Notes: a model not told the origin generated them from the letters alone. A DNA stretch of 64,000 bases from Klebsiella electrica (GCF_006711645.1 NZ_CP041247.1:310001-374000); one strand, 5' to 3'. Shown: positions 37,027 through 48,007, numbered from the stretch's first letter. Translations and numbers: made by a program.

Positions 37027-37785
37027 ATGAAACAAACACAACGTCATGACGCCATTATCGAGCTGGTAAAAAAACAGGGATATGTCAGCACGGAAGAGCT
37101 GGTTGAGCAGTTTGCCGTCAGCCCCCAGACCATTCGTCGTGACCTGAACGACCTTGCCGAACAGAAGATGATCCTACGTCACCACGGTGGAGCCGCGCTG
37201 CCTTCCAGTTCGGTAAATACCTCCTGGCACGACAGGAAGGCCACCCAGAGGCAGGAAAAAGAGCGTATCGCCCGCAAGGTGGCCAGCCAGATCCCCGATG
37301 GCGCGACGTTGTTTATCGATATCGGCACCACGCCGGAAGCGGTTGCACATGCGCTGCTGGAACATAACGATCTGCGCATCGTCACCAACAACCTGAACGT
37401 GGCTACGACGCTGATGGTGAAAGAGGATTTCCGCATTATTCTGGCGGGCGGCGAGCTGCGCAGCCGGGATGGCGGCATTATCGGCGAAGCGACGCTGGAT
37501 TTTATCTCCCAGTTTCGCCTTGATTTCGGCATTCTCGGTATCAGCGGCGTAGACAGCGACGGTTCGTTGCTGGAGTTTGATTACCATGAGGTGCGCACCA
37601 AGCGTGCGATTATTGAAAACTCTCGCCACGTGATGCTGGTGGTGGATCATTCGAAATTTGGGCGCAATGCGATGGTGAATATGGGCAGCATCAGCATGGT
37701 CGATGCGGTCTACACCGATGTGATGCCGCCGGCGGGCGTACTGAAGGTGATTAAGGACCACAATCTTCAGCTGGAACTGTGCTAA
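37027..37785 (+). CDS. glpR: GlpR, glycerol-3-phosphate regulon repressor (DeoR family)
   Basis: A 252-residue repressor. The DeoR helix-turn-helix is at about residues 20-42 (STEELVEQFAVSPQTIRRDLNDL). The effector domain that binds glycerol-3-phosphate follows, with the sugar-isomerase-like LFIDIGTTPEAVAHAL. Length equals E. coli GlpR and no frameshift is seen. It should repress glpD across the divergent region and other glp operons outside this window. The stop lies 6 bp from the malT stop. The E. coli rtcBA and rtcR genes are absent from this junction. Confidence 0.96.
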   Translation: MKQTQRHDAIIELVKKQGYVSTEELVEQFAVSPQTIRRDLNDLAEQKMILRHHGGAALPSSSVNTSWHDRKATQRQEKERIARKVASQIPDGATLFIDIGTTPEAVAHALLEHNDLRIVTNNLNVATTLMVKEDFRIILAGGELRSRDGGIIGEATLDFISQFRLDFGILGISGVDSDGSLLEFDYHEVRTKRAIIENSRHVMLVVDHSKFGRNAMVNMGSISMVDAVYTDVMPPAGVLKVIKDHNLQLELC

Positions 37786-37802
37786 ACGGCGTTAAACGCC
37801 GT
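37786..37802. terminator. Compact hairpin over the glpR/malT junction
   Basis: ACGGCG and CGCCGT pair around TTAAA in the junction between two convergent genes whose stop codons are 6 bp apart; the right side of the hairpin lies within the malT 3' end. There is no T run, so any terminator role is weak, but it is the only structure available at this junction. Confidence 0.45.
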
Positions 37803-40497
37803 ATCCCATCATTTTAAGCAACCGCTGGGCGTGCTGTACTGCGTCCTGGCGGTGTGCGACTCCCAGCTTCTGATACAGATTACGAATGTGAGTTTTAATG
37901 GTCGTGGCCGCCACGTCCAGCTCACCGGCAATCTGTTCGTTGCTGTAGCCGGAATAGATTAGCCCCAGCACCTGCCATTCACGTTGGGTCAGCGGGCTGG
38001 TGCGAATCAGTTCCGGGACCTCCGGATGACTCAGTAACCGTTCAACAAAGCCCTCATCGAAGTGGGCAAACTTATGGCGATGGTGCTGGTTGATATCGCG
38101 CAGGATGCGCTGGGCGCGATGTTGTTCCAGCTCTGGTAGCGTATTGAGCTGAATAAGCTGGCGCAGCTGCTGCGCCATAGCTTCGCCTTCAATCACAAAG
38201 TGGTTGATGAAGCCGGTGCGGTTGGCGAGCGCGAGCGCCTCCAGCAGCACTTTCTGTGCTTCGCTTTTCCGTCCCGCCTGCCAGTAAAGCTGGTTGAGCA
38301 ACAGCAGGTTGCGGTTAATATCGCTCATCAGGCGCAGCGAGCGGGCATTGTCGTTTAACTCTTCCAGCACCATTTCCGCCGAGTCAAAATCACCCAGCAG
38401 AATTTGCGCCCGGGCGATGTTGCGCCACTGGCTTTGCAGGAAGTGGTTATTAGCGAATTCCGGTTTCGGCGTCTGGCGCAGCCAGTTGGCGGCCGCGGCT
38501 TTATCTCCGACCATCTGCCAGTAGATAACCCGGACTTTATCGGCATTCGAGACCCAGTCGCTATGGTAGTGACCGTTGCCGAGCAGGTTTTCCAGGCGGT
38601 TGAGGTGGCTGCGGGCGTTATCCAGATCGCCACGCGCCAGCGAGCACTGCACCATCAGGGCCAGACACTGCAGCTGCTGCTGCGGCTGATAGCCAGACAG
38701 GACATTCATACCATTACGAGCGGACGCTTCCGCTTCGTCCAGACGCGCCCAGGCCCACAGCAGCTGTGAGCGAATACGTAGCAGGAATTCATGCATCGGC
38801 AGCTGTTCGAGATGCTGCTCGCGGATAAGCTGGAACGCTTTCTCCTGAACTTCCCAGGCGGCCTGCAGGAAGCCCTGGGCCAGGAGAATCTCGCTTTGCT
38901 GGATCATGCTCCACAGCGCGTAGTGCCAGATGTCATGGCGGCGGGCCATCTGCTCCGTCTGCTGCATGACCGCCAGCGATTTACTTAACTGACCCTTGCA
39001 ATGCAGCACTTCGCCGTGGACCGATGTCGCAACAATTCGACTGTAGTAGCTGGCCAGCGGCAGCTCTTCTAACGCAACCATCGCCAGACGTTCGGCCTCA
39101 TCCTGATCGCCGGCATTAATGGCCACCTGTGCCCGCAGGGCGTTGAAATCGCCATGCATCGCGGTATCCATTTTTACGTTCATTTCCTGTTCGGCGCGAG
39201 CCAGCAGGGTGTTGACTTCGCTGTAACGGTGCTGGCTCTGCATCAGCCAGGCCTGTAACAAAATCAGCTTTGGGTTTTCCAGCAGGTTTGACCAGGGCAG
39301 CGCCGCCAGCGATTGCTCAAGCAGCCCCAGTTCGCTGTGGTTAAACATGCCCCAGGCGTGGTTCAGCAGAATATCACGCAGCATGTTGGCATCGCCGGCC
39401 GCCAGCGCGTGGTGAATGGCTTCGCTCGGGAAACCCAGCGCCATCCAGCCTTCGGCGGCGGAGCGGTGAATCTCCGGGAGTTCGATCGCCAGCTCCCACT
39501 GGCAGCGCTGACGCAGGAAATTGCCAAACAGAGGGTGATAGCGGAACCATTCGCCGGAGTCGTCCATTCGCTGCATGAACAGCCCCTGACGTTCAATCTC
39601 TTCCAGCTGCATTTGCCCGTTTTCTTCCCCGGTCACGCGAACGATGAGCGCATCGTTCATGGAACGCAGCAGCGAGCTTTTCAGCAAAACATTACGCGTA
39701 CGCGCGTCGACATTATCCAGAACCTCATCCACCAGATAATCAGAGAGATGGCTGGCATTAATACCGGCAAGACGACGGGTGGAGTGGTGGGCGGAGGTGT
39801 TATTCTGGCGGGCTGAAAGGGCAATAAGCTGCAGCGCTGTGGCCCAGCCGGCGACATCGTCGCACAGCCTGCTGCTGTCTTCAGCTTCGATCGGCGAGGC
39901 CAGGCGACAGTCGAAAAAGAGTTTTGCTTCCTGATGGGTAAACGCCAGCTGCCGGCTGCCAATTTCCAGCAGTTGTTCGCGCACGCGCAGGTTGGCAATG
40001 CCGAGCTGCGGCAGGTTACGCGAGAGCACCACCAGGGTCATATTCTCCGGCTGATGACGGAGGAAGAAGCGCATCGCATCGTGAATCACCGGATTGTTGA
40101 TCAGATGATAGTCATCAATCACCAGATACAGCGGGCGCTGCCAGTCGGCAAGCTCGATAAACAGCTGCGCAAAAAGCGAGGGCAGGCTGGCATACTGGCG
40201 TTTTTGCACCATGGTTTCGCTGGCCACGCAGTGGCCGCCGGTAGCCTGCTGAATGGCGGCGAGCAGATAGCTGGCAAAACGCTCCTGTTGGTTGTCGCCT
40301 TCATCCAGCGAAAACCAGCCGAGTTCATTTTTCCCCGCCGCCCACTGAGAGATGAGCGTTGTCTTGCCGTACCCAGCGGGGCTGGTGACCAACACGAGAC
40401 GGTAATTGTTCGCGCCGGAAAGTTTAGCCAGCAATCGCTCGCGAACCACGGTGTGTTCAAGGCGTACTGGGCGACTTAATTTAGACGGAATCAACAT
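37792..40497 (-). CDS. malT: MalT, ATP- and maltotriose-dependent activator of the maltose regulon
   Basis: A 901-residue STAND-family activator. The P-loop SPAGYGKTT is at residues 39-47, followed by the signal-transduction ATPase module. A long superhelical TPR-like region binds maltotriose, and the C-terminal LuxR-type helix-turn-helix is in [36 protein letters not shown] (about 835-870). Length equals E. coli MalT. It is divergent from malPQ, whose promoter carries four MalT-box-like sites. A CRP site lies about 125 bp upstream of its start. Confidence 0.97.
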   Translation of the reverse strand: MLIPSKLSRPVRLEHTVVRERLLAKLSGANNYRLVLVTSPAGYGKTTLISQWAAGKNELGWFSLDEGDNQQERFASYLLAAIQQATGGHCVASETMVQKRQYASLPSLFAQLFIELADWQRPLYLVIDDYHLINNPVIHDAMRFFLRHQPENMTLVVLSRNLPQLGIANLRVREQLLEIGSRQLAFTHQEAKLFFDCRLASPIEAEDSSRLCDDVAGWATALQLIALSARQNNTSAHHSTRRLAGINASHLSDYLVDEVLDNVDARTRNVLLKSSLLRSMNDALIVRVTGEENGQMQLEEIERQGLFMQRMDDSGEWFRYHPLFGNFLRQRCQWELAIELPEIHRSAAEGWMALGFPSEAIHHALAAGDANMLRDILLNHAWGMFNHSELGLLEQSLAALPWSNLLENPKLILLQAWLMQSQHRYSEVNTLLARAEQEMNVKMDTAMHGDFNALRAQVAINAGDQDEAERLAMVALEELPLASYYSRIVATSVHGEVLHCKGQLSKSLAVMQQTEQMARRHDIWHYALWSMIQQSEILLAQGFLQAAWEVQEKAFQLIREQHLEQLPMHEFLLRIRSQLLWAWARLDEAEASARNGMNVLSGYQPQQQLQCLALMVQCSLARGDLDNARSHLNRLENLLGNGHYHSDWVSNADKVRVIYWQMVGDKAAAANWLRQTPKPEFANNHFLQSQWRNIARAQILLGDFDSAEMVLEELNDNARSLRLMSDINRNLLLLNQLYWQAGRKSEAQKVLLEALALANRTGFINHFVIEGEAMAQQLRQLIQLNTLPELEQHRAQRILRDINQHHRHKFAHFDEGFVERLLSHPEVPELIRTSPLTQREWQVLGLIYSGYSNEQIAGELDVAATTIKTHIRNLYQKLGVAHRQDAVQHAQRLLKMMGYGV

Positions 40498-40620
40498 AGT
40501 TAATCATTTCGCTGTGCAGGAGAGGATTTGCGATTTTTTTTGCGCTTCGTAATTAATGACTATTAAGGTCGACGATAATGAAAATTATTGCAAGTTATGT
40601 CCGGGTTTTATGCTCTTGAA

Positions 40621-40636
40621 TTTGCACCAGGTCACA
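40621..40636 (-). promoter_or_regulatory. CRP site upstream of malT
   Basis: On the minus strand the sequence reads TGTGA-N6-GCAAA (TGTGACCTGGTGCAAA), close to the CRP site of the E. coli malT promoter. Its centre lies 131 bp before the malT start. Confidence 0.75.
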
Positions 40637-41011
40637 AATTCCCAATTAAAACCCTGCGGTTGTGAAACCGGTACCAGCGCGCGTGGTTACTGGGTTTTCC
40701 CCGGTTCAGGTACGGGTAAAATAGCACTCGCGCCATTTTTTTGTAGTTGTATGTTTTTATTCGGTTAATTTCAGGCCAGTCTTATAAATAATCGTTTTAG
40801 CGTATTTGTGTCATGAGGAAGGATTATTTTTACACAACGCTTATTTTTATTTCGCGATAATCAGGTAACGGTGTTTTATGCAACGCGTTGTCTCGGCCTG
40901 TAACAAATTTTCTTCTGCTGGTGCAGAGCAACATAGTGTTCCTGTACGATGAATTTTTCAGCATATTTCTGGCGGAGAGCTACCGTTATAGTGGCCGAGA
41001 TCACACTTTTC

Positions 41012-41057
41012 GCTCATCCCTGCTGCTCCTCCCTGCCTAATCCCCATCGGGATGAGG
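41012..41057 (+). promoter_or_regulatory. MalT box array at the malP promoter
   Basis: Four sites resemble GGGGAKGAGG: three on the minus strand (AGGGATGAGC 41012-41021, AGGGAGGAGC 41025-41034, GGGGATTAGG 41036-41045) and one on the plus strand (CGGGATGAGG 41048-41057). A weak CRP half site (TCACA, 41001-41005) is adjacent. MalT bound here would activate malPQ. Confidence 0.75.
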
Positions 41058-41118
41058 ACGTTGCTTCAGGAGGTCGGCACACTAACGCCAACGTTTTAGT
41101 AAAGGACCCGGATTTCTT

Positions 41119-43509
41119 ATGTCACAGACTTCTTTTAATAAAGATCAGTTTCAGGCTGCACTGACCCGTCAGTGGCAGCATTTTGGCTTACAGTCCGCTT
41201 CTGAGATGACCCAGCGTCAGTGGTGGCACGCCGTCAGCGGTGCGCTTGCCGAGCTGTTGGCTGCTCAACCGGTGGTGAAACCCGTCAAAGGGCAGCGTCA
41301 CGTCAACTACATCTCAATGGAGTTTTTGATCGGTCGTCTGACCGGCAACAATCTGCTGAATCTGGGTTGGTATCAAGGGGTAAGCGATGAGCTGCAGGCG
41401 CATGACATTCACCTGACCGACCTGCTGGAAGAAGAGATCGATCCGGGTCTCGGCAACGGGGGGCTGGGCCGTCTGGCAGCATGCTTCCTCGACTCGATGG
41501 CGACCGTTGGCCAGTCGGCGACTGGCTATGGCCTGAATTATCAGTACGGTCTGTTCCGCCAGTCTTTCGACGATGGTCAGCAGGTCGAAGCGCCGGATGA
41601 CTGGGGGCGTAGCCGCTACCCGTGGTTCCGTCATAACGAACAGCTGGATGTGCAGGTTGGGATCGGCGGTAAGGTCAGCAAAAGCGGCGCCTGGGAACCG
41701 GCGTTTGTGATTACCGGCCAGGCCTGGGATCTGCCGGTGCTGGGGTATCGCAATAACGTGGCGCAGCCGCTGCGTTTGTGGCAGGCGACCCATGCTCATC
41801 CGTTTAACCTGACCAAATTTAACGATGGCGATTTCCTGCGCGCAGAGCAGCAGGGCATCGACGCGGACAAGCTGACCAAGGTGCTTTACCCGAACGATAA
41901 CCATCAGGCAGGGAAAAAGCTGCGCTTAATGCAGCAATACTTCCAGTGCGCCTGTTCGGTTGCCGATATTCTGCGTCGCCACCATCTGGCGGGGCGCAAG
42001 CTGGCAGAGCTGGCGGATTATGAAGTTATCCAGCTTAACGACACCCATCCGACCATCGCGATTCCTGAACTGCTGCGCGTGCTGATCGATGAGCACCAGC
42101 TGAGCTGGGATGACGCCTGGGCTATGACCAGCAAAACCTTCGCCTATACCAACCACACGCTGATGCCTGAGGCGCTGGAGTGCTGGGACGAGAAGCTGGT
42201 TAAAGCGTTGCTGCCGCGTCATATGCAGATCATCAAAGAAATTAACGCCAGGTTTAAGAAGCTGGTCGAGAAAACCTGGCCTGGCGATAATCCGGTGTGG
42301 GCGAAGCTGGCGGTAGTGCATGACAAGCAGGTACGGATGGCGAACCTGTGTGTGGTCAGCGGCTTTGCGGTCAACGGCGTCGCCGCGCTGCACTCCGATC
42401 TGGTGGTGAAAGATCTGTTCCCGGAATATCACCAGCTGTGGCCGAATAAATTCCACAACGTGACCAATGGCATTACGCCGCGCCGCTGGATTAAACAGTG
42501 CAACCCGGAACTGGCCGCGCTGCTGGATAAAACGCTGAAGAAAGAGTGGGTTAACGACCTCGATCAGCTGATCCATCTGGAGAAATATGCTGACGATGCG
42601 GCGTTCCGCCAGACCTGGCGTGAAATTAAGCTGGCTAACAAAGTTCGCCTGGCGGAGTTTGTTAAGGCGCGTACCGGCATCGAGATCAACCCACAGGCGA
42701 TTTTCGATATTCAGATTAAGCGTCTGCACGAGTACAAACGTCAGCATCTTAATCTGCTGAACATTCTGGCGCAGTACAAAGAAATCCGCGAAAACCCGCA
42801 GGCGGACCGCGTACCGCGCGTGTTCCTGTTTGGGGCGAAAGCCGCACCGGGCTACTATCTGGCGAAAAATATTATTTTTGCTATCAATAAGGTGGCGCAA
42901 GCGGTGAATAACGATCCGCTGGTGGGCGACAAGTTGAAAGTGGTCTTCCTGCCGGATTACTGCGTCTCTGCGGCAGAAATGCTGATTCCAGCGGCGGATG
43001 TCTCGGAACAGATCTCCACGGCGGGGAAAGAAGCCTCCGGTACCGGCAACATGAAGCTGGCGCTGAACGGCGCGCTGACCGTCGGGACCCTGGACGGTGC
43101 GAACGTTGAAATCGCCGAACAGGTCGGCGAAGAGAATATCTTTATCTTCGGTAATACCGTTGAAGAAGTTAAGGCGCTGAAAGCGAAAGGTTATGACCCG
43201 CTGAAATGGCGTAAAAAGGATAAACTGCTGGATGCGCTCCTGAAAGAGCTGGAAAGCGGCAAGTATAGCGACGGCGACAAGCATGCTTTCGACCAGATGC
43301 TGCACAGCCTGCTGAAAGGCGGCGATCCTTACCTGGTGCTGGCGGACTTCGCCGCGTATGTTGCCGCGCAGAAGCGGGTGGATGCGTTGTACCGTGACCA
43401 GGACGCCTGGACCCGCGCGGCGATTCTGAATAGCGCGCGCTGCGGCATGTTCAGCTCCGACCGCTCAATTCGCGACTATCAACAACGTATCTGGCAGGCA
43501 AAACGCTAA
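41119..43509 (+). CDS. malP: MalP, maltodextrin phosphorylase
   Basis: A 796-residue GT35 phosphorylase that releases glucose-1-phosphate from linear maltodextrins. The pyridoxal-phosphate lysine is in [17 protein letters not shown], and [16 protein letters not shown] and [15 protein letters not shown] match the catalytic region of GlgP at 24864. It is one residue shorter than E. coli MalP as I recall it. An AAAGGA ribosome site precedes the start. malQ follows 10 bp later; together they degrade imported maltodextrins in the cytosol. Confidence 0.97.
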   Translation: MSQTSFNKDQFQAALTRQWQHFGLQSASEMTQRQWWHAVSGALAELLAAQPVVKPVKGQRHVNYISMEFLIGRLTGNNLLNLGWYQGVSDELQAHDIHLTDLLEEEIDPGLGNGGLGRLAACFLDSMATVGQSATGYGLNYQYGLFRQSFDDGQQVEAPDDWGRSRYPWFRHNEQLDVQVGIGGKVSKSGAWEPAFVITGQAWDLPVLGYRNNVAQPLRLWQATHAHPFNLTKFNDGDFLRAEQQGIDADKLTKVLYPNDNHQAGKKLRLMQQYFQCACSVADILRRHHLAGRKLAELADYEVIQLNDTHPTIAIPELLRVLIDEHQLSWDDAWAMTSKTFAYTNHTLMPEALECWDEKLVKALLPRHMQIIKEINARFKKLVEKTWPGDNPVWAKLAVVHDKQVRMANLCVVSGFAVNGVAALHSDLVVKDLFPEYHQLWPNKFHNVTNGITPRRWIKQCNPELAALLDKTLKKEWVNDLDQLIHLEKYADDAAFRQTWREIKLANKVRLAEFVKARTGIEINPQAIFDIQIKRLHEYKRQHLNLLNILAQYKEIRENPQADRVPRVFLFGAKAAPGYYLAKNIIFAINKVAQAVNNDPLVGDKLKVVFLPDYCVSAAEMLIPAADVSEQISTAGKEASGTGNMKLALNGALTVGTLDGANVEIAEQVGEENIFIFGNTVEEVKALKAKGYDPLKWRKKDKLLDALLKELESGKYSDGDKHAFDQMLHSLLKGGDPYLVLADFAAYVAAQKRVDALYRDQDAWTRAAILNSARCGMFSSDRSIRDYQQRIWQAKR

Positions 43510-43519
43510 GGACAGGCCT

Positions 43520-45607
43520 ATGGAGACTAAACGCCTTGATAACGCCGCGCTGGCGGCGGGAATAAGTCCTGACTACATCAATGCGCACGGTAAGCCGCAG
43601 TCGATTGCTGCGACGACTAAACAACGTCTGCTGAATGCGATGCATCGTACAACAACCGCCGCGAAAGCGGCGGTTGTTCCGCTGCCGCCGGTGCAGGTTT
43701 TCACTCACGGTAAGAAAATGTCGCTGCCGGTCGCCGGTCGCGGGGAATTTCAGTGGATCCTCACGACCGAAGAGGGCAAACAGTATCAAGGCAACGTGCG
43801 TGGCGGGGAGAGCCTCCCGCTGCCAGCCAGACTGCCTGAAGGCTATCATTCGCTGACCCTGACTCAGGATGGCGAACGCTGGCATTGTCGGGCGATCGTG
43901 ACGCCGGTGCGTTGCTATGAACCACAGGCCCTGAAAGAGGGGCAAAAACTGTGGGGCGCCTGCGTACAGCTTTATACGCTGGGCTCGGAGAAAAACTGGG
44001 GCATCGGCGATTTTGGCGATTTGCGCGCGATGCTGCCGGAAATTTCCCGGCGCGGCGGCGCGTTTATTGGTCTGAACCCGATTCATGCGCTCTACCCGGC
44101 AAACCCGGAGAGCGCCAGCCCCTACAGCCCATCCTCACGCCGCTGGCTGAACGTTATCTATATTGACGTCAACGCGGTCGATGATTTCCGTCAGAGTAAA
44201 GAGGCGCAGGCCTGGTGGCAATCGCCGCAGACGCAGCGGGCATTACAGGCCGCGCGTCAAACCGAGGATGTGGATTATACCGCCGTGACCACGCTGAAAA
44301 TGACCGCGCTGCGCATGGCCTGGAAACGATTTTCCGCCCGTCACGATGAGACGATGGCGGAGTTCCGTCAGTTCGTGCTTCGTGAAGGCGAAAGCCTGTA
44401 CTGGCAGGCGGCGTATGATGCCCTGCACGCCTGGCAGATACAGCAAGATCCGCTCCGCTGGGGCTGGCCTGCCTGGCCAAAAGCGTATCAGGATATCAGC
44501 AGCCCGGAAGTGACAGCGTTTTGCACTGAGCAGGCCGATGAGGTGAGTTTCTACCTCTGGCTGCAGTGGCTGGCGTATTGCCAGTTCGCCGAATGCTGGC
44601 ACACCAGCCAGCACGACGCGATGCCGATTGGCCTGTACCGCGATCTGGCGGTGGGCGTGGCGGAAGGCGGTGCGGAAACCTGGTGCGACCGCGAGCTGTA
44701 TTGTCTGCAAGCCTCCGTTGGGGCACCGCCGGACATTCTTGGCCCGCTGGGGCAAAACTGGGGCCTGCCGCCGATGGATCCGCATATCATCGTCGCCCGT
44801 GCCTATGAGCCATTTATCGAACTGCTGCGCGCCAACATGCAAAACTGCGGTGCGTTGCGCATCGATCACGTGATGTCGGTTCTGCGTCTGTGGTGGATTC
44901 CGTATGGTGAAACCGCCGATCACGGCGCCTATGTGCAGTATCCGGTCGATGATCTGCTGTCGATTATGGCGCTGGAGAGTCAGCGTCATCGCTGTATGGT
45001 GATTGGCGAAGATCTGGGTACCGTACCGGTGGAGATCGTCGGCAAACTGCGTAAGAGCGGCGTCTATTCCTACAAGGTGCTCTATTTCGAAAATGACCAT
45101 GAGAAGACGTTTCGCGCGCCGCGGACGTATCCGCAACAATCAATGGCGGTGGCGACAACGCATGATCTGCCGACGCTGCGCGGCTATTGGGAAAGCGCAG
45201 ACCTGACGCTGGGCAAATCGTTAGGTCTGTACCCTGATGAAGTGGTTTTACGTGGTCTGTATCAGGATCGTGAACGGGCGAAGCAGGGGCTGCTGGATGC
45301 GCTGCATCAATACGGCTGTCTGCCAAAACGCGCCGGGCATCATGCCTCGCTGATGGCGATGACGTCGACCCTCAATCGTGGGATGCAGCGCTACATTGCG
45401 GACAGCAACAGCGCATTGTTGGGGTTACAGCCGGAAGACTGGCTGGAAATGGCCACTCCGGTCAATATCCCGGGAACCAGCAGCGAGTATCCGAACTGGC
45501 GGCGTAAACTCTCCACCACTCTTGAGCAGATGTTTGCCGATGAGCGGGTGAATAAGCTGATTAAGGATCTGGATAAGCGGCGCAAAGCTGTCGCTAAGAA
45601 GAAGTAG
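43520..45607 (+). CDS. malQ: MalQ, 4-alpha-glucanotransferase (amylomaltase)
   Basis: A 695-residue GH77 enzyme that transfers maltosyl and longer units between maltodextrins, releasing glucose. The nucleophile lies in ALRIDHVMSVLRLWW, the acid/base in VIGEDLGTVP, and the third carboxylate in TTHDLPTLRGYW, all in the expected order. Length is one residue more than E. coli MalQ. It is the second gene of malPQ and is followed by two hairpins, the second a strong bidirectional terminator shared with gntT. Confidence 0.97.
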   Translation: METKRLDNAALAAGISPDYINAHGKPQSIAATTKQRLLNAMHRTTTAAKAAVVPLPPVQVFTHGKKMSLPVAGRGEFQWILTTEEGKQYQGNVRGGESLPLPARLPEGYHSLTLTQDGERWHCRAIVTPVRCYEPQALKEGQKLWGACVQLYTLGSEKNWGIGDFGDLRAMLPEISRRGGAFIGLNPIHALYPANPESASPYSPSSRRWLNVIYIDVNAVDDFRQSKEAQAWWQSPQTQRALQAARQTEDVDYTAVTTLKMTALRMAWKRFSARHDETMAEFRQFVLREGESLYWQAAYDALHAWQIQQDPLRWGWPAWPKAYQDISSPEVTAFCTEQADEVSFYLWLQWLAYCQFAECWHTSQHDAMPIGLYRDLAVGVAEGGAETWCDRELYCLQASVGAPPDILGPLGQNWGLPPMDPHIIVARAYEPFIELLRANMQNCGALRIDHVMSVLRLWWIPYGETADHGAYVQYPVDDLLSIMALESQRHRCMVIGEDLGTVPVEIVGKLRKSGVYSYKVLYFENDHEKTFRAPRTYPQQSMAVATTHDLPTLRGYWESADLTLGKSLGLYPDEVVLRGLYQDRERAKQGLLDALHQYGCLPKRAGHHASLMAMTSTLNRGMQRYIADSNSALLGLQPEDWLEMATPVNIPGTSSEYPNWRRKLSTTLEQMFADERVNKLIKDLDKRRKAVAKKK

Positions 45608-45612
45608 TGCCG

Positions 45613-45641
45613 CCATTTCCCCGGCATCACCGGGGAAATGG
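45613..45641 (+). terminator. Hairpin after malQ
   Basis: A 12-bp perfect stem CCATTTCCCCGG/CCGGGGAAATGG with a 5-base loop. It has no T run and sits just before a second hairpin. Confidence 0.6.
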
Positions 45642-45656
45642 TATCAAAGGGCTAAC

Positions 45657-45694
45657 AAAAAGGCCGGGTCGCACATGCGGACCCGGCCTTTTTT
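45657..45694. terminator. Bidirectional terminator between malQ and gntT
   Basis: Stem AAGGCCGGGTC/GACCCGGCCTT with A-rich sequence on the left and TTTTTT on the right serves malQ. The A run also gives a T run on the minus strand for gntT. Confidence 0.88.
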
Positions 45695-45708
45695 ATGCGG
45701 ATACCTGC

Positions 45709-47025
45709 TTACACCACCATCCCCAGCAGCAGACAGCCAATCAGGCCGCACACTGAGATAATGGTTTCCAGCACCGACCACGACTTAATGGTTTCTCCGA
45801 TGGTCAGGTTGAAGTATTCCTTAAACAGCCAGAAGCCCGGATCGTTAACGTGAGAGAAGATAACGCTGCCGGAGCCGACGGCAATAACCATCAGTTCCGG
45901 GCTGACGCCGGTGGTGGCAATCAGCGGGGCGGCAATCCCGCCGGCGGTGATGGCGGCAACGGTCGCAGAGCCGAGCGCAATACGCAGTACCGCCGCGATA
46001 GACCAGGCCATAAACAGCGGAGACATGTTGGATTCATGCATGATAGAGGCGATGTATTTATCCATGCCGCTATCGACCAGCACCTGCTTGAAGGCGCCGC
46101 CGCCGCCGATGATCAACAGCATCATGGCGATAATTTTGATAGACGAGGTCAGCGTGTCGTTGATCTGCTCCATCGAACGCCCACGGTTCAGGCCGAAGGT
46201 GAACAGCGCGATGAGGACCGCAATCAGGGTCGCCATGACCGGGTCGCCGAAGAACTCGGCAATCGGCAGGAAGGCGTGGCCTTTCGGCAGGATCATCTCG
46301 GCAACGGCACGCATCGCCATCAGGATAACCGGTACCAGTGAGGTCCAGACGCTGACGCCAAAGCCCGGCATCTCTTCTTCGGTGAAGGTTTTCGGGTTGT
46401 GCAGCCCTTCCGGAATCGGCTTATCGATGCCTTTCAGGAAGCGGGCGAAAACCGGACCGGCAAGGATAACCGTCGGGATAGCCAGAATCGTACCGTACAG
46501 CAGGGTTTTGCCCATATCGGCGTGGAAGATAGTGGCAATCGCCGTTGGGCCCGGGTGCGGAGGCAGGAAACCGTGAGTCACGGAGAGCGCGGCCGCCATC
46601 GGCACACCGACGTACAGCAGCGGGATGCGGGCAGATGCGGCAATGGTGAACACCAGCGGCAGCATCAGCACGAAGCCCACTTCGTAGAACAGCGCGAAGC
46701 CGACGGTAAAACCGGTCAGCACGACGGCCCACTGGATATGCTTCTTACCGAACTTAGCGATTAAGGTTGTGGCAATCCGCTGAGCGCCGCCGCAATCCGC
46801 CAGCAGCTTACCGAGCATAGCGCCAAAGCCCATGATCAGCGCGAGACTGCCGAGGGTTCCCCCCACGCCGTTTTTAATGGATACGATGACTTTATCCAGA
46901 GGCATACCTTGCATAAGCCCGACGGCGAGCGCCACCAGAACCAGAGCGATGAAGCCGTTCATTTTGAAACGGATCATCAGCAGCAATAACAGGGCAACCC
47001 CGATAGCAACGATGACTAATGGCAT
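45709..47025 (-). CDS. gntT: GntT, high-affinity gluconate transporter
   Basis: A 438-residue GntP-family inner-membrane symporter with 12-14 hydrophobic segments. FYEVGFVLMLPLVFTIA, PPHPGPTAIATIFHADMG and FSHVNDPGFWLFKEYF are family landmarks. Length equals E. coli GntT, and it differs clearly from GntU at 14759. The upstream 347 bp carry GntR-like operators and a CRP-like site. It is separated from malQ by a shared terminator. Confidence 0.96.
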   Translation of the reverse strand: MPLVIVAIGVALLLLLMIRFKMNGFIALVLVALAVGLMQGMPLDKVIVSIKNGVGGTLGSLALIMGFGAMLGKLLADCGGAQRIATTLIAKFGKKHIQWAVVLTGFTVGFALFYEVGFVLMLPLVFTIAASARIPLLYVGVPMAAALSVTHGFLPPHPGPTAIATIFHADMGKTLLYGTILAIPTVILAGPVFARFLKGIDKPIPEGLHNPKTFTEEEMPGFGVSVWTSLVPVILMAMRAVAEMILPKGHAFLPIAEFFGDPVMATLIAVLIALFTFGLNRGRSMEQINDTLTSSIKIIAMMLLIIGGGGAFKQVLVDSGMDKYIASIMHESNMSPLFMAWSIAAVLRIALGSATVAAITAGGIAAPLIATTGVSPELMVIAVGSGSVIFSHVNDPGFWLFKEYFNLTIGETIKSWSVLETIISVCGLIGCLLLGMVV

Positions 47026-47373
47026 AATTTACCTGGCCTTTCATTTGTTATGGGTAACGTCAAATTTCAATCTTCTTTCGTTTGCTCCGCCTGGGCTGGC
47101 AAACGGTACGGCGCCATAAAATCGACTATCACTCCTGTAAGAAAGGATAGCTGGCTATTTTTATAGCAGCGGTGCCTGAAAGAGATGATACGGGTAACAT
47201 GTGCGGGTTGAGAATCACCCGGCGAGGTAAAATTTTAAATATGAGACTTAAGTCATACTCTTTGCCGGGCTTTTGCCGGGCGGCTCAGGGGCAAATGTTG
47301 CGCGGTAACATTGGCAGGGACAGCCCGGCAGGGTAAATGCCGCCGGGCTTAACATCGGGAAGAGGGGGCGTAC
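47026..47373. promoter_or_regulatory. gntT control region with GntR-like operators and CRP site
   Basis: Three GntR-like sites are spread over about 270 bp: TGTTATGGGTAACG (47046-47059), a half-conserved ATACGGGTAACAT (47188-47200) and AATGTTGCGCGGTAACATT (47294-47312, arms spaced one base wider than consensus). A CRP-like TGAGA-N6-TCATA is at 47242-47257. E. coli gntT is known for two operators that act through DNA looping. A REP-like hairpin AGCCCGGC/GCCGGGCT (47322-47349) probably ends the nfuA transcript. No gene is seen. Confidence 0.65.
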
Positions 47374-47949
47374 TTAGTAGTAGGAGTGCTCGCCGCGCTG
47401 GTGTTCGGTCAGATCGCGCACGCCTTTCAGCTCAGGGAATTCGTTCAGCAGCTGTTTCTCGATCCCTTCTTTCAGGGTTACATCGACCATTGAGCAGCCG
47501 TTACAACCGCCGCCGAACTGCAGGATAGCCAGACCGTCTTCGGTGATTTCCATCAACGTGACGCGTCCGCCATGGCCGGCCAGCTGCGGGTTAATCTGCG
47601 ATTGCAGCAGGTATTCAACGCGTTCCATCAGCGGAGCGTCGTCGGAAACTTTGCGCATCTTGGCGTTCGGCGCTTTCAGCGTCAGCTGAGAGCCAAGCTG
47701 ATCGGTGACGAAGTCAATTTCAGCGTCTTCCAGGTACGGCGCGCTGAGTTCGTCGACATACGCCGTCAGTTGCTCAAACTTCAGCGCCGTGTCGGTGTCT
47801 TCCACCGCATCCGGTGGGCAGTAGGATACGCCGCACTCAGCGTTAGGGGTGCCGGGATTAATCACAAATACGCGAATTTGTGTCCCTTCTTCCTGATTTA
47901 CCAGCAATTTGGCAAAGTGCGCTTGTGCAGCATCGGAAATACGGATCAT
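47374..47949 (-). CDS. nfuA: NfuA, iron-sulfur cluster carrier protein
   Basis: A 191-residue protein that carries [4Fe-4S] clusters to apoproteins such as aconitase and LipA, important under iron or oxidative stress. The N-terminal half is a degenerate A-type domain (residues 1-100) and the C-terminal Nfu domain has Cys149 and Cys152 in [14 protein letters not shown]. Length equals E. coli NfuA. It lies downstream of gntX on the same strand with a 58-bp gap. Confidence 0.97.
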   Translation of the reverse strand: MIRISDAAQAHFAKLLVNQEEGTQIRVFVINPGTPNAECGVSYCPPDAVEDTDTALKFEQLTAYVDELSAPYLEDAEIDFVTDQLGSQLTLKAPNAKMRKVSDDAPLMERVEYLLQSQINPQLAGHGGRVTLMEITEDGLAILQFGGGCNGCSMVDVTLKEGIEKQLLNEFPELKGVRDLTEHQRGEHSYY

Positions 47950-48007
47950 AGCGTTGGCCTAATAGTTGACTATTTTACTGGGTTATAATACGCCCATCAG
48001 CAGGGGT

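Larger units (their letters stand above)
40498..41118. other. 621-bp divergent regulatory region between malT and malP
   Basis: No gene is seen. The left part carries the malT promoter with a CRP-like site at 40621-40636, and TAATAG-like sequence near 40561-40567 could be its -10. The middle (about 40640-40980) is AT-rich without features I can name. The right end holds the malP promoter with its MalT boxes at 41012-41057. Confidence 0.75.

Noticed and set aside
41926..43305. 459-codon minus-strand frame opposite malP
   Set aside because: Shadow frame without known motifs; malP on the other strand is certain.
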